From Lutraria lutraria (taxonomy: Eukaryota; Mollusca; Bivalvia; Venerida; Mactridae): a stretch of 64,000 bases of DNA. Numbering within the stretch: position 1 is the first letter of the stretch; the number at the start of each line of letters is the position of its first letter. Under the pieces are notes generated by a model. That model saw nothing but the letters and a program-made list of their open reading frames with translations, was not told the origin of the DNA and did no database searches. The stretch is from positions 36,806,366 to 36,870,365 of the forward strand of contig OZ026833.1 of NCBI GenBank assembly GCA_964023205.1. Direction: 5' to 3'. This document shows, in pieces, positions 62,701 to 64,000 of the stretch. The position numbers were made by a program, and so were the translations under genes.

Positions 62701-64000
62701 GATAAAAATTTGTCATAAAGTGTCCGCGCAAGCAAATTTTCTCTCAAACTGCCATTTCTAAAATGATAATAAACTCAAAAGTAAGGGTAGCATGACCAAG
62801 CCTTTTGTTGCACTGATTTCCATTGATGTCTATTACTAGCATATGCATTTTCAATGCTGCAGACCAAATAATGGTAGAGATATTGAAAATCAAAGACTTT
62901 CAGCTACTCTTGAGACTTTTCACGGAAATGGTTATTTCTAGAATTTCAATAAAGTCAAAAGTAAGCAGAGCACAGCAAATTCAACCTTGCCACCAACTTC
63001 TGTTCATGCCAACTGCTTGTAAGTAAAGTTGCATCGATGTACCAACAACGCTTAAGGAGAAAATAAAAAATTAGATTTGTCAAAAAATCTTGATGCTAGG
63101 AAATTTTCTCACAAACTGTCATTTCTAGAAATGTAATAAAACCAAAAGTAACCATACCATACCAAATCTGTCCTCATCACAGATTTCTATTGATCCATAC
63201 TACTTGTATGTAATGATCCCATGTTTCTACTATCTACAATTAAAGAGTAAATGAAAGATAAAAAATTGTCATAAAGTGTCCGCGCAAGCAAATTTTCTCT
63301 CAAACTGCCATTTCTAAAATGATAATAAACTCCAAAGTAAAGGTAGCATAGCCAAGTCTTTTGCTGCACTGATTTCCATTGATGTCTATTACTAGCATAT
63401 GCATTTTCAATGCTGCAGACCAAATAATGGTAGAGATATTGAAAATCAAAGACTTTCAGCAACTCTTGGAGACTTTTTCACGGAAATGGTTATTTCTAGA
63501 ATTTCAATAAAGTCAAAAGTAAGCAGTTCACAGCAAATTCAACCTTGCCACCAACTTTTGTTCATGCCAACTGCTTGTAAGTAAAGTTGCATCGATGTAC
63601 CAACAACGCTTAAGGAGAAAATAAAAAATTAGATTTGTCAAAAAATCTTGACGCTAGGAAATTTTCTCACAAACTGTCATTTCTAGAAATGTAATAAAAC
63701 CAAAAGTAACCATACCATACCAAATCTGTTCTCATCACAGATTTGCATTGATCCACACTTCTTGTATGTAATGGTCCCATGTTTCTACTATCTACAATTA
63801 AAGAGTAAATGAAAGATAAAAATTTGTCATAAAGTGTCCGCGCAAGCAAATTTTCTCTCAAACTGCCATTTCTAAAATGATAATAAACTCCAAAGTAAAG
63901 GTAGCATAGCCAAGTCTTTTGCTGCACTGATTTCCATTGATGTCTATTACTAGCATATGCATTTTCAATGCTGCAGACCAAATAATGGTAGAGATATTGA

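Larger units (their letters stand above)
26761..64000 (+). repeat. Satellite array: 66 complete ~557-bp units plus a partial 67th, continuing past the window
   Basis: Head-to-tail units with period 552-559 bp, mostly 556 or 558. I followed the marker ATATGCATTTTCAATG through every unit (27239, 27791, 28349 ... 63399, 63957 for its ATGCAT). Each unit is A-B-C. A starts CACGGAAATGG (189 bp), B starts CACAAACTGTC (189 bp) and C starts CTCAAACTGCC (177-180 bp). All three share the frame CATTTCTA(G/A)AA....AATAAA....AAAGTAA near the start, and A and B share GTCA.AAA....GC.A..AAATTTTCT at the end, so they derive from one ancestral repeat of about 186 bp. The array is AT-rich, and every unit is in the same orientation. 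Open frames recurring in each unit reflect sequence identity, not genes. Confidence 0.98.

Noticed and set aside
26949..63981. Recurring open frames of 60-123 codons on both strands in every satellite unit, as a gene family
   Set aside because: They repeat because the DNA repeats. Frames are lost in the 556- and 552-bp units, end in subunit A stops, lack consistent starts, and show no motif or codon bias.
26761..64000. CRISPR-like array
   Set aside because: Units are about 557 bp with no short identical repeats alternating with unique spacers, the genome is eukaryotic, and there are no cas-like genes.
26761..64000. CENP-B box or hammerhead ribozyme inside the satellite unit
   Set aside because: I looked for TTCGNNNNANNCGGG and for CTGANGA...GAAA in the consensus unit and found neither.

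Overview
The window is eukaryotic and almost certainly from an animal. It is AT-rich, has no operon-like gene packing, and holds decayed LINE and Tc1-type sequences, TA-flanked inverted-repeat elements and a very large satellite array. Several dispersed repeats look like families I know from bivalve molluscs: the element at 14.3-14.8 kb with the repeated ATCATCCGGAAACC motif and a GGACAGACAGA-type end, the TGCCCCCGCCAT element at 1.1-1.5 kb, and an env-like fragment. A bivalve is my best guess, but this rests on memory and was not tested by a search. I see no intact protein-coding gene.

Layout. 0.4-4.4 kb: small inverted-repeat elements, then a LINE remnant with ORF1, the ORF2 endonuclease and the ORF2 C-terminus. 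Its reverse transcriptase is missing and a Tc1-type transposase tail lies in the gap on the opposite strand. 6.1-6.4 kb: a probable Penelope-like 3' end carrying a hammerhead-ribozyme-like core, then a perfect 42-bp palindrome. 9.2-12.3 kb: two identical 360-bp direct repeats flank a minus-strand env-like pseudogene, with a 13-nt polypurine tract abutting one repeat. A 79-bp duplication with splice-site-like edges lies beside it. 13.8-22.7 kb: several TA-CAGT...ACTG-TA elements (pogo/Tigger-like), one bivalve-type repeat, a second LINE tail, a tRNA-like SINE head and a 38-bp minisatellite. 23.0-25.5 kb: a GC-rich block with internal repeats and an unrecognised broken coding sequence.

26.76 kb to the window end (37.2 kb, 58% of the window) is one head-to-tail satellite: 66 complete units of about 552-559 bp plus a partial 67th. 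Each unit is made of three diverged subunits (A 189, B 189, C about 177-180 bp), so the ancestral repeat was about 186 bp. Units fall into variant classes arranged in nested higher-order repeats. The clearest is an 11-unit, 6,114-bp block duplicated in tandem, and a 5-unit, 2,785-bp block also occurs in tandem. The array runs off the right edge. This multi-level satellite is the most striking object in the window.

There is no pathway to describe. The window reads as heterochromatin-like, transposon-graveyard DNA beside a satellite array. Coordinates of decayed elements are approximate unless inverted repeats or exact duplications fix them.
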